A stretch of DNA of 64,000 nucleotides from an uncultured Oscillospiraceae bacterium (lineage in GTDB: Bacteria; Bacillota; Clostridia; Oscillospirales; Acutalibacteraceae). The notes under the pieces are model-generated. The model was not told where the DNA came from and did no database searches. It worked only from the letters and a program-made list of their open reading frames with translations. Shown here in pieces: positions 56,911-64,000 of this stretch. The stretch lies in contig UQLQ01000004.1 of NCBI GenBank assembly GCA_900541905.1, positions 1-64,000 of the forward strand, written 5' to 3'. How positions within the stretch are numbered: the stretch's first letter is position 1; every line of letters begins with the position of its first letter. The translations under genes were made by a program, and so were the position numbers.

Positions 56911-57516
56911 TTGCCTGAACAAATGGAAAACTATACAGACAATCAGCTGGTATCTTTCATTCAAAAAGGGAATTCAGACGCCTTTGTGGAACTGACTGCC
57001 AGGTACCTGTCTTTCATTCGGGCAAAGGCGCATCCGTTTCGCAGTTCCGTATTGGAAGCAGATGACCTATGTCAGGAAGGTTTGCTTGGTTTATTTAGTG
57101 CAGCCAGAAGCTACAATCCGAATAAAGATGCCAGCTTTAAAACTTATGCGGGTATTTGTATTCAAAACCGCATTGTGGCGGCCTATCGTGCCTGTGCACG
57201 CAAAAAGAATATTCCTCTGGGCCAATTGGTATCACTTAATGATGAAGAAGCTTCTCAACTCAATATACAGGGTACCAATCAAGCAGTGTCCAATCCTGAG
57301 ACCTTATTGATAGACAGGGAAAATTTAGAAATGGTTCACCAAAGAATTCGGCAGAGTTTGTCAAAACTGGAGCAACAGGTTCTCTTTCTTTACTTAAGCG
57401 GCCAAAGTTACAGTGAGATTGCTGCCAAATTAGCAATTCCTGCTAAGTCTGTAGATAACGCAATTCAGCGTGTGCGTAGAAAACTACAATCATGCAGTCT
57501 CAATATGCCCCGGTAG
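56911..57516 (+). CDS. sigH: RNA polymerase sigma factor, SigH/Spo0H-like
   Basis: The 201-residue sigma-70 family protein has region 2 (LVSFIQKGNSDAFVELTARY...DDLCQEGLLGLFSAARSYNP...FKTYAGICIQNRIV) and region 4 (LSKLEQQVLFLYLSGQSYSEIAAKL...DNAIQRVRRKL). It lacks region 1.1 and is close to sporulation sigma-H in size and motif. TTG 56911, 7 nt after AAGAGGTG, is the best start; ATG 56923 is an alternative with poor spacing. Its stop codon lies inside a tRNA-like sequence. Confidence 0.82.
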   Translation: MPEQMENYTDNQLVSFIQKGNSDAFVELTARYLSFIRAKAHPFRSSVLEADDLCQEGLLGLFSAARSYNPNKDASFKTYAGICIQNRIVAAYRACARKKNIPLGQLVSLNDEEASQLNIQGTNQAVSNPETLLIDRENLEMVHQRIRQSLSKLEQQVLFLYLSGQSYSEIAAKLAIPAKSVDNAIQRVRRKLQSCSLNMPR

Positions 57517-57571
57517 CTTAAGTTAGAGCGTTGATCCATCAAAGGCGGCGGTGCAAATCCGTCTAAGGGCA
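57506..57571 (+). other. tRNA-like element (anticodon arm defective), overlapping the sigH stop
   Basis: A 66-nt stretch begins TGCCCCGGTAGCTTAAGTTA and ends TCTAAGGGCA. It has a D-arm-like AGCTTAAGTTAGAGC and a T-arm-like GGCGG-TGCAAAT-CCGTC. Its ends TGCCC/GGGCA can pair, with mismatches below. The anticodon arm is reduced to TTGA-TCCA-TCAA, a 4-nt loop, so it is unlikely to decode. It may be a pseudo-tRNA, a relic of a recombination site or a tRNA-like regulatory RNA. Confidence 0.45.
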
Positions 57572-57604
57572 AAATATCTATTAATCCAAAGCGAGGTAAA
57601 TCAC

Positions 57605-57880
57605 ATGTACGAAGACAAAACTCTCATCTGTAAAGATTGCGGCGCTGAATTTGTATTCACTGCTGGCGAACAAGAATTCTATGCATCCAAAGGCTTTGTA
57701 AATGAGCCACAAAGATGTAAACCATGCCGTGATGCACGTAAAAACGCTGCAAAACCGGAGCGCGAAATGTACACAGCACAATGCGCTGCTTGCGGATGCG
57801 AAGCAAAAGTTCCATTTAAACCACGTGAAGACCGTCCTGTATACTGCAGCGAGTGCTTTGCTAAGATGAGAGAAGAATAA
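57605..57880 (+). CDS. Zinc-ribbon domain protein (zf_Tbcl-like)
   Basis: The 91-residue protein contains two treble Cys clusters: CKDCGAEFVFTAGEQEFYAS with RCKPCRDARK (first zinc site), and CAACGCEAKVPFKP with YCSECFAKM (second). It matches the probable zinc-ribbon family common in Clostridia and other bacteria; the function is unknown, possibly nucleic-acid binding. ATG 57605 follows GCGAGG. A perfect terminator follows. Confidence 0.88.
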   Translation: MYEDKTLICKDCGAEFVFTAGEQEFYASKGFVNEPQRCKPCRDARKNAAKPEREMYTAQCAACGCEAKVPFKPREDRPVYCSECFAKMREE

Positions 57881-57915
57881 GAAGTCGTTCTTATTCCGCT
57901 GATTCTGAGGTTCAC

Positions 57916-57949
57916 AAAAAGCGATGCTCAAATTTGAGCATCGCTTTTT
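57916..57949. terminator. Perfect bidirectional terminator
   Basis: AAAAAGCGATGCTCAAA and TTTGAGCATCGCTTTTT form an uninterrupted 17-bp palindrome (the centre folds into a small loop) between the convergent zinc-ribbon and amidohydrolase genes. Confidence 0.9.
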
Positions 57950-57965
57950 GTTTTTGCTTGTAGTT

Positions 57966-59540
57966 TTATTTGTCATAATTTGCATCAAAAATGCAGCGGC
58001 CTTCTTTAAAAGTATACAGTACTTGAATATCTTTGATTTCCATAGGGGCTGCTTTGCAGGGATTTTCGCTCAATACCACCAAATCTGCCAGCTTGCCTTC
58101 TTTGATGGTTCCTTTTCTGTCTTCTTCAAAATACTGATAAGCAGCATACTTTGTTACAGCATAGATTGCTTCTTTCACAGGAATACATTCTTCTTTGCCC
58201 AGACATACTCCGTTTTTTGTCATGCGATTGACTGCGCACCAAATGGTTTCCAACATATTGGGCGCAATTACAGGGGTATCTTGATGAAACGTAAACGGAA
58301 TGTTCATTTCCATGGCAGAATGTGCGCAGGAAATGTGTTTGGCACGTTCCATTCCAAAGTTTTCAATGTGTACATCACCCCAATAGTAGGTGTGAGCTAC
58401 AAAAAAGCTGGGAATCATCGAAACAGACTTCACATCAGGCAATTGGTCCGGACGCAGCAATTGTGCATGAATCATCACAGGACGGATGTTTTGTTGTTTT
58501 CCCTTCAAACAATCCAGCAATTGTTGTGCAGCGGCATCTCCGTTGCAATGAGTAATAAATTGTGTTTGCTCTTCTAATGCACGGTCGACCATACTTTGTA
58601 CCTGCTCGTCAGAGTATCGAGCATAACCGCAGTAATCTTTGCTGTTTGCGTATGGCTTGCTCATCCATGCGGTTCTTCCTTGAGGAGAACCGTCTAAAAA
58701 CAACTTATATCCTCCAAGCTTCAGCCGATTTTGATAGCTGCGATATTGAGGATTTTGTTTTATCAAATCTGCATGGTGTTCCAAATCAACATATCCTACA
58801 ATATCTAATATCAGGGCGTTTTGTTCTGCCATGCTGTGCAGCAGGTTCCATTCTCCGTCCTTTACAAAGCCGTCTTGTGCGGTTGTAATTCCGTAGGACG
58901 CATAAATTTTTTGTGCTTTTTCAAACTGTTTTGCAATTTTATGAATGTCAGGGTGTGTAATTTGGTTGCCTGCTTTGATAAATGCGCTTTCTTCCGCATA
59001 TCCGGTTAGATTTCCATTTTCATCTCTCCCGTATTTTCCGCCCGCCGGGTCAGGGGTGTTTTTATCCAAGTGCATCAGTTCCATTGCTTTTGTATTCATA
59101 ACACCCATATGTCCCGATTTGTGAGCAATCAGCAACGGGTGTCCCTGACAAATCGCATCCAATTCTTTTGCCGTTGGATGACGGTGCTCTTTGAGAAAAT
59201 TATGGTCATAACCAAAGCCGAAAATCATTTCTCCCGGCTCTATCTTGTTTTCATCAATATATTGTTCTATTTGCAGACCGATTTCTGCAATGCTGGTAAT
59301 ATGATTCAGATCCAATAATCCCAGCGTATTGGAAGATTGGGTGATATGAGAATGCGGGTCAATAAAAGACGGCATCAAGCAATGCCCGTGCAGATTGATT
59401 TCATCGCAGTTGGGTGTTGTTTTTTCTTTTGCTGCTTGCAAACTGCCGCAGTACACAATGATTCCGTCCTCAACCAGTATTGCTTCCGGTTGGGAATCTT
59501 CCAGGGTTAAGATGTCTCCGTTATAAAATAGCTGCTGCAT
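57966..59540 (-). CDS. Amidohydrolase family 3 protein (YtcJ-like)
   Basis: The 524-residue metal-dependent hydrolase shows the first metal motif FIDPHSHI. A carboxylated-Lys/His region (LIAHKSGHMGVMN), KLFLDGSPQGRTAWM, HCNGDAA and the late Asp in FTFHQDTPV follow. YtcJ-like enzymes remove N-formyl or acyl groups from various compounds; the substrate is not predictable here. ATG 59540 follows AGAAGGA and is preferred over the upstream in-frame start at 59582. It is monocistronic. Confidence 0.9.
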   Translation of the reverse strand: MQQLFYNGDILTLEDSQPEAILVEDGIIVYCGSLQAAKEKTTPNCDEINLHGHCLMPSFIDPHSHITQSSNTLGLLDLNHITSIAEIGLQIEQYIDENKIEPGEMIFGFGYDHNFLKEHRHPTAKELDAICQGHPLLIAHKSGHMGVMNTKAMELMHLDKNTPDPAGGKYGRDENGNLTGYAEESAFIKAGNQITHPDIHKIAKQFEKAQKIYASYGITTAQDGFVKDGEWNLLHSMAEQNALILDIVGYVDLEHHADLIKQNPQYRSYQNRLKLGGYKLFLDGSPQGRTAWMSKPYANSKDYCGYARYSDEQVQSMVDRALEEQTQFITHCNGDAAAQQLLDCLKGKQQNIRPVMIHAQLLRPDQLPDVKSVSMIPSFFVAHTYYWGDVHIENFGMERAKHISCAHSAMEMNIPFTFHQDTPVIAPNMLETIWCAVNRMTKNGVCLGKEECIPVKEAIYAVTKYAAYQYFEEDRKGTIKEGKLADLVVLSENPCKAAPMEIKDIQVLYTFKEGRCIFDANYDK

Positions 59541-59702
59541 AAATATCCTTCTCTCGTAATCATTTGTGTTTAGTATAAGCATGAATTATGAAAAAATTAT
59601 GGCCCATTTATAGAAGGAATGAAAATGTTTGAAACAAAATTTTGTACGAATGTATTGATATTGAACATACGTTTCTATTTTTAAACATCAAAAGACTTTG
59701 CC

Positions 59703-59731
59703 TTGCATAACCGAGGCGATGATGTTATAAT
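59703..59731 (+). promoter_or_regulatory. Promoter of the GrpB-Nudix fusion gene
   Basis: TTGCAT (59703-59708), a 17-nt spacer and TATAAT (59726-59731) lie 33 nt before the start codon. Confidence 0.7.
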
Positions 59732-59764
59732 TTTTCGTAAGAAAATCAATAAGGAGGAGGCTGT

Positions 59765-60997
59765 ATGTTAGGGTTAAAAAAAGGAACCATATCTTTTATT
59801 GAACGGAATGAAGAATGGGATAACATTGCTCAAAGAGAAATAGAGCATTTAAAAGTTTTATTTGGCCCTGTCGCAAAAGATGTACAGCAAATAGGCAGCG
59901 GAGCTATTAGCAATCCCTCTTTCCGCGTGAAGTTTATGCCTATTTTGGACATTGCAGTTGCTGTTTCGTCCTTTGATGATGTCATTGATATGGAATATAA
60001 GCTGAAAGCGCATCATATCTACCATGTATATCACAAAGATGACAATGAACAGTTGTTTTTTGAATGCCGCGACATGGACGCAGGTGTTTGTACGGCACAT
60101 ATTTATGTTGTATTGGAAAACAGCGACAGATGGAATCATTTTTTGCAATTTAAAGATTATTTATCCATTAATACGGACAGATTAAAAAAATACAATACGC
60201 TGAAACAAGAATTGGCGGAACGGTATGCAACCGACAGGCGTGCGTACCATCAGGGAAAGACGAGGTTTATGCAAAATATTATGGTAGAAGCTACAGATTA
60301 TTTCACACTGGGTCACGAGATTACAGTGGTACTGGATGAAGAGCAGCACAGCGGCGAATATTTGCGCGGCTACAATAAAGAACACTTTGAAAAAACAAAT
60401 AAAAAACAAATTGTATACGTGTTTGATGCAGAAAATCCGGGAAAAGAGTTTCATGGCATGGTAACTGCAATGATAGAGTATGAAGGTTCCGGCGAAATGA
60501 AGTTGATTGCAACGCCATGTGAGGCTGTTGTGTATGAGCCGCAAATTGCACATGCGCTTATAAAGGCAGAAGGAAATAAAAAACCGATTTATAAATGTTT
60601 GTATGAGAAATCCTGCGGTGCGGTTGTATATCATGAAGATGACGGAGAACGTAAATACTTGCTGATTCGCAATCGTTCTCAAAATGTGGGATTTCCAAAA
60701 GGACATATTGAATACGGCGAAACAGAATTGCAGACAGTGGAAAGAGAGATTTTGGAAGAAACAGGTCTGCATGTAGATGTTTGCGAAGCGTTTAGACGTT
60801 TGTATGATTACAAAGTAAAATTTTCCGTGAATAAGCGTGCGGTTTATTATTTGGCAAAATATACCGGTCAACGTGTATTTCCTCAAGAAGGAGAAGTACT
60901 GGAATATTGGGTTGTACCGTATGATGAAGCGGTTGATTTATTGACATTTGACGCTGACCGTGAAATTTTGGAAGATGCGGAAGCGTTTTTAAAATAA
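59765..60997 (+). CDS. Three-domain protein: GrpB-like, PPase-like and Nudix hydrolase
   Basis: The 410-residue protein has three parts. Residues 5-170 resemble GrpB/UPF0157 nucleotidyltransferase-fold proteins (IGSGAISNPS, MPILDIAVAV, HFLQFKDYL, YNTLKQELAERYATDRRAYHQGK). Residues about 175-270 (LGHEITVVLDE...ENPGKEFHGMVTAMIEY...KLIATP) have the pattern of a degenerate inorganic-pyrophosphatase-like domain. Residues 275-410 form a Nudix hydrolase with a complete Nudix box, GHIEYGETELQTVE followed by REILEETGL. It probably cleaves a nucleoside diphosphate-linked substrate; the role of the fusion is unknown. AGGAGGAGG precedes ATG 59765. Confidence 0.8.
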   Translation: MLGLKKGTISFIERNEEWDNIAQREIEHLKVLFGPVAKDVQQIGSGAISNPSFRVKFMPILDIAVAVSSFDDVIDMEYKLKAHHIYHVYHKDDNEQLFFECRDMDAGVCTAHIYVVLENSDRWNHFLQFKDYLSINTDRLKKYNTLKQELAERYATDRRAYHQGKTRFMQNIMVEATDYFTLGHEITVVLDEEQHSGEYLRGYNKEHFEKTNKKQIVYVFDAENPGKEFHGMVTAMIEYEGSGEMKLIATPCEAVVYEPQIAHALIKAEGNKKPIYKCLYEKSCGAVVYHEDDGERKYLLIRNRSQNVGFPKGHIEYGETELQTVEREILEETGLHVDVCEAFRRLYDYKVKFSVNKRAVYYLAKYTGQRVFPQEGEVLEYWVVPYDEAVDLLTFDADREILEDAEAFLK

Positions 60998-61054
60998 AAA
61001 TAAGAAATAATAGGCGGACAAGCTGTATTACGGTGCTGTATCTGTCATTTTTTC

Positions 61055-61094
61055 AAAGGCAGGATTTTATGTGATAAAAGTCCTGCCTTTTTTG
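61055..61094 (+). terminator. Terminator after the Nudix fusion
   Basis: AAAGGCAGGA...TCCTGCCTTT with extended A/T pairing and a TTTTTT tail. Confidence 0.8.
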
Positions 61095-61147
61095 TGCTGA
61101 TTTTTATTTGTAAATTTTGAAGAATCAGGGATACTATCAATAGATGC

Positions 61148-61726
61148 TTAAAAAAACATTTGCTCTACAAAAATTTTAATACCAATACAAATTAAAACAA
61201 TTCCGCCCAATATACTGGATTTATTGTGCAGCAAGCAGCCGAATTTTTTTCCCAAGAAAACACCGATAAGACAGAGGGTAAATGTAATGACAGAGATGGC
61301 GGAAATGGAACATAGCATTTGCAGTAAGGTTTCTGCGCCGACTGCGGACGGCAAGATAACGCCGGTTGCCAATGCATCAATGCTGGTTGCCACCGCCATT
61401 GCAAGCAATGTTTTGGTTTTGAGGGTGCTTTTTTCGCAGAAATCAGCTTCGTCTTTTTTTCGAGAATCCCAAATCATTTTGATTCCAAGATAGCATAGAA
61501 GAATCAGAGCAATCCAATGGTCTACTGTATGTATCAGTTGTTCTCCTACTTTTCCGATGGACCAGCCTATAAAAGGCATTGCTCCCTGAAATATACCAAA
61601 ACATGCTGCTATCCTGAGTGCCGTCAACAAATTTACTTTTTTCAATACAGCGCCGTTGGTAATCGATACGGCAAACGCGTCCATAGATAAACCGACGGCT
61701 ATGCCGAATAATGATATGTAATCCAT
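61148..61726 (-). CDS. mntP: Manganese efflux pump MntP
   Basis: The 192-residue protein has six helices and the two conserved acidic motifs GLSMDAFAVSI and ATSIDALATG that define MntP, which exports Mn2+. AGGAGGA precedes ATG 61726. No yybP-ykoY manganese riboswitch is recognisable in the short upstream gap (about 80 nt). Confidence 0.94.
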   Translation of the reverse strand: MDYISLFGIAVGLSMDAFAVSITNGAVLKKVNLLTALRIAACFGIFQGAMPFIGWSIGKVGEQLIHTVDHWIALILLCYLGIKMIWDSRKKDEADFCEKSTLKTKTLLAMAVATSIDALATGVILPSAVGAETLLQMLCSISAISVITFTLCLIGVFLGKKFGCLLHNKSSILGGIVLICIGIKIFVEQMFF

Positions 61727-61809
61727 ACAGTCCTCCTGCATCTTTTTGTTTTAGAAAGTGACAGGAATTACTGTGAATACAGCAACTCCTGTCGCAATTT
61801 CTGTTGCAA

Positions 61810-61995
61810 TTATTTGATGTTATAGTCTACCCATTCTTTTGCACGTATGACATTTTCTTCAGACGGAATGGCAACTTGTGCTTTTTTAGAACGTCTGTCA
61901 GGATACGTAATCGGAATGGTAATCCCATTGGTATCATCAAATTTGTGGGGATCCAACTCAATTTCTCCAAAGTGTTGTTTTGTCTTCATGCGCAT
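61810..61995 (-). CDS. DUF3787-like (spore surface-type) small protein
   Basis: The 61-residue peptide ends VAIPSEENVIRAKEWVDYNIK, which matches the C-terminal pattern of DUF3787/CDIF630_02480-like spore surface proteins of Clostridia (V-x-IPSE...V-x-AKEWVD-x-N). The N-terminal half is shorter than usual. ATG 61995, 6 nt after AAGGAG, is preferred among three close ATGs. It is encoded upstream of mntP in the same direction. Confidence 0.6.
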   Translation of the reverse strand: MRMKTKQHFGEIELDPHKFDDTNGITIPITYPDRRSKKAQVAIPSEENVIRAKEWVDYNIK

Positions 61996-62184
61996 TTTCA
62001 TCTCCTTTTGCGGAAAAAACCGCTGATGTTATTGTTGCTGCAGAAAGACAAATCATACAAAAATATATTTGCCAACATTGGGGAAAAATGATAAAATAAC
62101 AATTATCATATAAACGGTTCGTAGTTGTAGCAGTGAAAAGAAACGTTTATTTATTTATATTTTAATAATGAGGGAAATAGTAGT

Positions 62185-62796
62185 ATGATTGCGTTAATTG
62201 ATTATGGCGCCGGAAATTTACATAGCGTACAAAATGCGTTGGATTACATTGGCTGTGAAAGTTGCATTACCAGTGATGCAAAAGTACTCATGGAAGCAGA
62301 CGCTGCAATTTTGCCGGGCGTAGGCTCCTTTGGACATGCTATGGAGTGTTTGCAAAATGCAAATTTGGTACAGCCGGTTTTGGATTTTATTCACAGCGGA
62401 AAACCATTTTTAGGAATTTGTCTTGGACTTCAGTTGTTATTTGAAGAAAGTGAGGAGAGTCCGGGGGTAAAAGGACTTGGAGTATTTCAAGGCAAAATTC
62501 AGCTGATTCCCGGCGGTTGGGATTTAAAAGTGCCTCACATTGGCTGGAATTCATTGGACATCAAACAAAATGACGGATTGTTCCAAAACATTGAGCCGGA
62601 ACCTTATGTTTATTTTGTACATTCGTATTATTTGAAAGCACAAGACAGAGAGATTGTTTCTGCTACCACCACATACGGAATTGAACTGGATGTAGCCATA
62701 CATAAAGATAACGTGCATGCGGTGCAGTTTCATCCTGAAAAAAGTGGTGTAAGAGGCATTGAAATGCTGGAAAATTTTGCGTCACTTATCAAATAA
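62185..62796 (+). CDS. hisH: Imidazole glycerol phosphate synthase, glutaminase subunit HisH
   Basis: HisH produces ammonia from glutamine for HisF in histidine synthesis. The 203-residue class I amidotransferase has [11 protein letters not shown] at the N-terminus, Cys79 in [13 protein letters not shown] and the His/Glu pair in [11 protein letters not shown]. It is followed 16 nt later by hisF; the rest of the his operon is not adjacent. Confidence 0.96.
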   Translation: MIALIDYGAGNLHSVQNALDYIGCESCITSDAKVLMEADAAILPGVGSFGHAMECLQNANLVQPVLDFIHSGKPFLGICLGLQLLFEESEESPGVKGLGVFQGKIQLIPGGWDLKVPHIGWNSLDIKQNDGLFQNIEPEPYVYFVHSYYLKAQDREIVSATTTYGIELDVAIHKDNVHAVQFHPEKSGVRGIEMLENFASLIK

Positions 62797-62812
62797 AAGG
62801 AGGTACCAAGCC

Positions 62813-63574
62813 ATGCATGCAAAAAGAATTATTCCGTGTTTGGATGTAAATAACGGAAGAGTAGTCAAAGGAACCAGTTTTGTAAATTTAAGAGATGCAG
62901 GCGACCCTGTAGAAGCGGCAATTGCTTATGACAAACAGGGTGCCGATGAATTGGTATTATTGGATATTACCGCTTCTCATGAAGGCCGTGGTACCATGCT
63001 GCATATTGTGCAGGAGGTTGCAAAGCATATTTTTATTCCGTTTACCGTAGGCGGCGGAGTGCGTACCGTAGAGGATATCAATGCATTACTGCGTGCAGGT
63101 GCGGATAAGGTTTCTGTGAATACTGCGGCATGGAAAAATCCGCAGCTCATTCGTGAAGCTGCCAATCAATTTGGAAGCCAATGCGTTGTTTGCGCCATTG
63201 ATGCAAAACGTAGAGCGGAAGGTGGATGGACAGTTGTCATCAATGGCGGACGTGAAGATACGGGCAAAGATGCCGTTGCATGGGCAATCCAGGCAGCCAA
63301 ATTAGGAGCGGGGGAAATCTTGCTGACCAGTATGGATTGTGACGGACAAAAAACAGGATATGATTTGGAATTAACAAGAGCTGTGTCCTGCAGAGTGAAT
63401 ATTCCGGTTATTGCATCAGGCGGTGCAGGAACCATGGAGCATTTTTCCGATGCGTTTGAACTGGGTGAGGCAGATGCAGTATTGGCCGCTTCTTTATTCC
63501 ATTTTGGTGAAATCACCATTCCGGAATTAAAAGCCTATTTGCAAAAAAAAGACATTACAGTCAGAAAATCATAA
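62813..63574 (+). CDS. hisF: Imidazole glycerol phosphate synthase, cyclase subunit HisF
   Basis: HisF condenses ammonia with PRFAR to give IGP and AICAR. The 253-residue TIM barrel has the catalytic Asp11 (RIIPCLDV) and Asp130 (CAIDAKR), with phosphate sites GGGVRT and [14 protein letters not shown] 62813 follows AAAGGAGGT. Only hisH and hisF are here, and hisF is followed by a terminator. Confidence 0.97.
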   Translation: MHAKRIIPCLDVNNGRVVKGTSFVNLRDAGDPVEAAIAYDKQGADELVLLDITASHEGRGTMLHIVQEVAKHIFIPFTVGGGVRTVEDINALLRAGADKVSVNTAAWKNPQLIREAANQFGSQCVVCAIDAKRRAEGGWTVVINGGREDTGKDAVAWAIQAAKLGAGEILLTSMDCDGQKTGYDLELTRAVSCRVNIPVIASGGAGTMEHFSDAFELGEADAVLAASLFHFGEITIPELKAYLQKKDITVRKS

Positions 63575-63606
63575 AAATACCCGGGAATGTTCTCCCGGGT
63601 ATTTTT
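63574..63606 (+). terminator. Terminator after hisF
   Basis: AAAATACCCGGGA pairs with TCCCGGGTATTTT, followed by TATTG; it begins at the hisF stop. Confidence 0.88.
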
Positions 63607-63944
63607 ATTGATAGAAAAGAAAATTCTTTTTAGCAAATGATATTGGTAAATATATCCTGTGGCAACAGCCCGCCGAAATTTGCTTCGTTTTCAGCGTTGA
63701 AAGTCTTACGTATTCACTTTTATAGGAGGAGAATAAAAACTTTACTGGGGTCTCATATCCGTGATTTATTTTTGAAATTTTTGTTTTTCAACAGCAATCA
63801 AATGTTTTTATCTTTTCCTTATTGTTCTTTATACGGAGGTATATTTGTTGGGATTTTCATAGCAGGGGTTGTTCATATTTTGTACTAGCTGCGCATACCA
63901 ATGTAACAAGCGTAAAAGCGCAATTTTGGAGGTGCAGAATCAGT
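63607..63944. other. Gene-free region before the last gene
   Basis: A 338-nt stretch with no credible coding region. A short frame at 63637-63888 has no ribosome site. An isolated AGGAGG at 63724 is not followed by a usable start. GCG-TAAAA-GCGC near 63911 is a small hairpin. Confidence 0.5.
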
Positions 63945-64000
63945 ATGAGGTGGAAAACAAGAGCAATTGCAATGGTTGTGGTCGTGGTGTTAATGGCTGT
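63945..64000 (+). CDS. Start of a secreted or membrane protein (partial)
   Basis: ATG 63945, 10 nt after GGAGGTG, opens a frame MRWKTRAIAMVVVVVLMA that runs off the window. The basic N-terminus and long Val/Leu core are a signal peptide or membrane anchor. The product cannot be identified. Confidence 0.6.
   Translation, partial: MRWKTRAIAMVVVVVLMA

Noticed and set aside
61727..61809. Manganese (yybP-ykoY) riboswitch before mntP
   Set aside because: The gap is only about 80 nt and lacks the conserved GGGGAGUA and second-loop motifs.
63637..63888. 83-residue reading frame before the last gene
   Set aside because: It lacks a ribosome site at its ATG, has a hydrophobic/aromatic composition typical of translated A/T-rich spacer, and resembles no family.

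Overview
The window reads as a contiguous piece of a low-GC, Gram-positive, spore-forming Clostridia chromosome. This rests on the strong AGGAGG-type ribosome sites, many TTG/GTG starts, A/T-rich spacers and sporulation genes (spmA-spmB, a SigH-like sigma factor, an AbrB-type regulator, a DUF3787 spore-surface-like peptide). No rRNA, phage, transposase or CRISPR array was seen. The species cannot be named from the sequence alone.

Layout. 0-12 kb: DUF2871 protein, S1-domain protein, cyclophilin lipoprotein, Tic20/DUF4870-like protein, pyrG behind a terminator-like leader, a lemA-DUF2207 pair, and an acn-icd-rex operon (citrate to 2-oxoglutarate plus the NADH-sensing repressor Rex). 12-24 kb: tepA-ftsK, a YgiQ radical SAM protein overlapping a ComEC-like metallo-beta-lactamase, DUF3006, an aldehyde dehydrogenase, a DUF1653 protein coupled to an unrecognised protein, and bcp. 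22-25 kb: a metal-resistance operon (ArsR-type repressor, stand-alone HMA chaperone, CPC-type P-ATPase) with a well-defined promoter/operator. 25-32 kb: a duplicated-P-loop ATPase with a probably disrupted 3' end, a gene-poor junction with two inverted-repeat segments, then a complete urease operon ureABCEFGD with atypical codon use and several intercistronic RNA hairpins. 32-42 kb: DUF4364 and XRE regulators, ApgM, tRNA-Thr, the repair pair ogt-nfo, and a full arginine-to-spermidine operon (speD-speA-speE-speB). 42-53 kb: a formate/nitrite-transporter-family protein behind a riboswitch-like leader, dut, an SdpI-family protein, an HD protein, degV, tRNA-Leu, small membrane proteins and lipoproteins, galE, a PepV-type dipeptidase, an HD protein, and an AbrB gene with a zinc ribbon. 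52-64 kb: spmAB, yifB/comM, SOS-boxed dinB, SigH followed by a tRNA-like element, a zinc-ribbon protein, an amidohydrolase, a GrpB/PPase-like/Nudix fusion, mntP, a DUF3787 peptide, hisH-hisF, and the start of a secreted protein.

The least explained signals are (1) a dispersed, partly tandem intergenic repeat of about 70-100 bp that carries a TTGCWW-N17-TATAAT promoter and drives at least three unrelated operons (tepA-ftsK, ogt-nfo, pepV); (2) the anticodon-defective tRNA-like element overlapping the sigH stop codon; (3) mutually exclusive hairpins or a pseudoknot between ureE and ureF, plus other structured RNA in the urease operon; (4) the riboswitch-like leader of the FNT gene; and (5) the disrupted ATPase and inverted-repeat junction next to urease. 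Functions come from recognising families by eye; no database search was run.
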